A DNA stretch of 14,756 nt from Pseudomonadota bacterium (lineage in GTDB: Bacteria > Bdellovibrionota_C > UBA2361 > OMII01). Under the pieces are notes generated by a model. The model saw nothing but the letters and a program-made list of their open reading frames with translations, searched no databases and was not told the origin of the DNA. The position numbers were made by a program, and so were the translations under genes. Location: contig JAIXPR010000349.1 of NCBI GenBank assembly GCA_027486155.1, positions 1 through 14,756 of the forward strand, in the 5' to 3' direction. Positions within the stretch are counted from its first letter, which is position 1; each line of letters opens with the position of its first letter. Positions 12,983-14,756 of the stretch are shown here, piece after piece.

Positions 12983-13405
12983 ATGACACATACCTTTTCA
13001 TCTCTCACTCTCTCTGCCTCCCTGCTCCTGATCTCCGGATGCTCCCTTTTTCAATCCTCTCCACAGAATTCCGATTCCGCCGCACTGGTTCAGGAACGAG
13101 CTCTCGTTGAGGCTCAACACGCCCCGGAGGCCCCCAAGCAAGGGATAGAGGTTACCTGGGAAACACCGAGTGAGCCCGTTGATGGATTTATTATTCGATA
13201 CGGCACCTCCCCAAACTCTCTTACCAAGGAGGTTACCATCTCGGCAGCCGACATGCGGGAAGAGAGGGATCCCCAATACGGCCCTGTCTATCGCTATCTC
13301 ATCCGCGATGTCGAAAACTCAAAGAAGCTCTTTGTTTCGATCGCCGCGGTGAAGGGGCAAGCGGTTTCCAATTTTAGCGAAGTGCTTGAGGCTCAAGCCG
13401 AGTAA
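12983..13405 (+). CDS. small lipoprotein with a fibronectin type III-like domain
   Basis: The 140-residue product has a signal peptide with lipobox ISGC (Cys20), so it is probably anchored in a membrane. A low-complexity linker (about 21-53) follows, then a single beta-sandwich-like domain. The domain (about 54-138) shows the fibronectin III pattern: GIEVTWETP at 54-62, DGFIIRYG at 67-74, a Tyr-x-Leu-x-x-x-x near 105, FVSIAAVKG at 117-125 and SNFSEV at 129-134. ATG 12983 is chosen since it begins the signal peptide; the frame upstream to 12929 adds no signal. It lies 87 bp after the prepilin gene in the same direction and could be co-transcribed with it, suggesting a pilus-associated or surface role, which is inference. 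Confidence 0.8.
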   Translation: MTHTFSSLTLSASLLLISGCSLFQSSPQNSDSAALVQERALVEAQHAPEAPKQGIEVTWETPSEPVDGFIIRYGTSPNSLTKEVTISAADMREERDPQYGPVYRYLIRDVENSKKLFVSIAAVKGQAVSNFSEVLEAQAE

Positions 13406-13552
13406 GGGGCGAGGCGATAGCTAGTAGGTCCTTCCAAGTTCCCATCGTCTCGCTCTAACGCCGTGGCGCCAAGTCATTAACGAGTCTGCGAATAGGGCGA
13501 TTTCAAGAGGAATCATCGCTGACGCCGCGGGCCACGTTTGACGTGAGACGAG

Positions 13553-13590
13553 AACCGTCAACGGTTATCGGTTTACGTCATACGGTAAAC
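13553..13590. repeat. two adjacent small inverted repeats between convergent genes
   Basis: AACCGT/ACGGTT (13553-13558/13561-13566) and GTTTAC/GTAAAC (13571-13576/13585-13590) lie in the 204-bp gap between the lipoprotein gene and the convergent phosphatase gene. A run of six T residues follows at 13606-13611 on the plus strand. They may serve as a weak transcript end for either gene; no classical terminator is present. Confidence 0.4.
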
Positions 13591-13609
13591 ATCATCGTCA
13601 TCGACTTTT

Positions 13610-14491
13610 TTAGGACAATGGCTCTTTGGGCTTTCGCTCTAATACGACGATCGTCTTATCATCGGTCTCCTGATGGGCCCTGTCCAGAAGCTGTCCCAAC
13701 TGCATAAGCTGCTTGGCCGGGAGGGACGCGAGCGAGAGAGGATCTTCCTCCGCGATAGGCAAGAGTCCGTCCGAGGAGAACACCAGCCGGTCAAAACGGG
13801 AGATATCAACCTTGCTGTATTCAACAAAGTGCATCGCCTCAGGCTCGCCGGTGCACGCTCCGTAGGCCTTCGGATGCTCCGGTTTATTTCGCAGTTGTTC
13901 ACGTGCCGTCTGCTCCCCAAGCCTTCTATACTCGGGGCGTGCTTGCGATGTCTTCTCCCAGGCGAGGCGGGTTATATCGTCACCCTTGGCGCCAACGCAC
14001 CAACAATCGGCGATCGAAGCGAGCCAGAGGCTTTCCCCTTCGATAACACCCACTACGGCGGCCACACCAGCTCTATCCCGCTCTCCGTAATCAAAATCCG
14101 GGAAGATCTCCCTGTTCAGCGAAGCGATCGATTCATTGGCCTCGCTCATAATAGCCGCCATAGTCTCGGCGTTCATCTCTGAAACCTGACTCGCTCGAGC
14201 TACAACCGTTTCGCAAAACAATTGCGCCGCTCGCGCCGATGGACTCTGTACGGGATACGTTCCATCGGAGCCGACGGTTCGAGTAATACCATCGGCGATG
14301 ACGACGGTTTGTCGAATAGGATCTAACGCGGCGCGGTCCTCACTGGGCTTATCGCAATCACGACGTTCATTTCGCAGGGTCGAGAAGTGAGAGATCCATT
14401 GGGGACCGAAGTCGGCCGTCACAACAGCTATTGGCTCTACCTCTGACGCGAGATTTCGGCTTTCTGGTGTTACGCGAGCGGGATTAATCAT
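13610..14491 (-). CDS. PP2C-like (PPM family) protein phosphatase
   Basis: Probably a metal-dependent Ser/Thr phosphatase acting in the cytoplasm. The 293-residue product shows the PPM motif order: SEDRAALD (50-57) and VVIADGITR (63-71) for the first metal-binding acids, GVAAVVGVIEGESLWLASIADCWCVG (142-167) where most members have GDSR, LVFSSDGL (236-243) and a final TDDKTIVV (276-283). The replacement of GDSR by ADCW means activity is likely but not certain. There is no signal peptide, membrane segment or extra domain. ATG 14491 has GGAG 6 nt upstream, overlapping the stop codon of the 85-residue ORF three bases away, so the two are coupled. Substrate and partner kinase are not visible. Confidence 0.8.
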   Translation of the reverse strand: MINPARVTPESRNLASEVEPIAVVTADFGPQWISHFSTLRNERRDCDKPSEDRAALDPIRQTVVIADGITRTVGSDGTYPVQSPSARAAQLFCETVVARASQVSEMNAETMAAIMSEANESIASLNREIFPDFDYGERDRAGVAAVVGVIEGESLWLASIADCWCVGAKGDDITRLAWEKTSQARPEYRRLGEQTAREQLRNKPEHPKAYGACTGEPEAMHFVEYSKVDISRFDRLVFSSDGLLPIAEEDPLSLASLPAKQLMQLGQLLDRAHQETDDKTIVVLERKPKEPLS

Positions 14492-14494
14492 ATA

Positions 14495-14752
14495 CTACTC
14501 CACAACAACATCTTCCCATTGTAGTTCGGACACCAACGTTTCGCGAAACCACCCCTCTTGAGCCTCAATTAAGCGGAAGTTGTAATCAACCTCCTCAAGG
14601 CTCAACCCGGTCGCGCTCAAACTGGAGCTGAGCACGAGGTAGTGTCCAACGAGACTCACCTTGATTCCCACTAATCCGTCGGCTATCTCAAGCGCGGCCG
14701 CGAGCATATCGTAGGCCCCTCGAATAGGAACGGTCACGATATTCAGTCCCAT
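14495..14752 (-). CDS. protein of unknown function coupled to the PP2C-like gene, possibly 5'-partial
   Basis: I do not recognise this 85-residue product. It starts MGLNIVTVPIRGAY if ATG 14752 is used, but only four bases remain to the window edge and the frame is still open there, so it may be the C-terminal part of a longer protein. Visible features are an alternating alpha/beta pattern (GAYDMLAAALEIADGLVGI helix at about 12-30, then VSLVGHYLVLSSSL strand at 32-45) and an acidic C-terminal helix with two Trp (68, 79). The pattern around 12-40 faintly recalls small ferredoxin-like or BMC-type folds, too weakly to name. The tight coupling to the phosphatase gene suggests a functional pair. 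Confidence 0.6.
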   Translation of the reverse strand: MGLNIVTVPIRGAYDMLAAALEIADGLVGIKVSLVGHYLVLSSSLSATGLSLEEVDYNFRLIEAQEGWFRETLVSELQWEDVVVE

Positions 14753-14756
14753 ATAC

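Overview
The window reads as a piece of a Gram-negative chromosome of moderate GC. The evidence for this is a System I (Ccm) cytochrome c maturation cluster, an RpoH-type sigma factor, a prepilin with a PilC/GspF platform protein, and two lipoprotein signal peptides. CcmE carries the Cys-x-x-x-Tyr haem-binding variant instead of His-x-x-x-Tyr. That variant is known from deltaproteobacterial-type lineages and archaea, so a deltaproteobacterium-like host (Desulfobacterota, Myxococcota or Bdellovibrionota grade) is my best but unproven guess. No rRNA, tRNA, transposase, integrase or CRISPR array was seen.

Layout. Positions 1-262 hold at least 2.4 copies of a 109-bp tandem repeat that is dense in hairpins and runs off the left edge. 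A short-chain acyl-CoA thioesterase gene (349-729, +) follows. From 757 to 8681 everything is on the minus strand. Read in the direction of transcription it is ccmE, ccmF, a small CcmI-like membrane protein, ccmA, ccmB, then an alkaline phosphatase lipoprotein, then ccmC, ccmD, engB and ribE. Most neighbours overlap or nearly touch (ATGA-type overlaps at ccmF/CcmI-like and ccmA/ccmB; 11- and 14-bp overlaps around ccmD), so they form translationally coupled blocks. CcmA, B, C, D and E load haem onto the CcmE chaperone outside the membrane, and CcmF ligates it to apocytochromes. The CcmG/CcmH thiol-handling genes are not in the window. The alkaline phosphatase splits the ccm genes into two blocks. 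The ccmD gene (49 codons) is easily missed because of its size.

Upstream of ccmE, a 311-bp gene-free stretch with several hairpins and a 13-bp inverted repeat separates it from an RpoH-type sigma factor gene (8993-10105, -) that has an unusual acidic N-terminal extension. A 374-bp divergent region (10106-10479) follows. Beyond it the plus strand carries an unrecognised 188-residue protein, a PilC/GspF-type inner-membrane protein, a strong intrinsic terminator, a type IV prepilin and a small lipoprotein with a fibronectin-III-like domain. At the right edge, on the minus strand, a PP2C-like phosphatase is preceded by an 85-residue ORF of unknown function whose stop codon is embedded next to the phosphatase ribosome-binding site.

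The strongest unexplained signal is the 109-bp repeat at the left end. Its arms differ between copies but keep their base pairing, including GNRA-type tetraloops. I see no complete new defence or metabolic system. The remaining points of interest are variants and gene-order oddities in known families, plus two unrecognised proteins.
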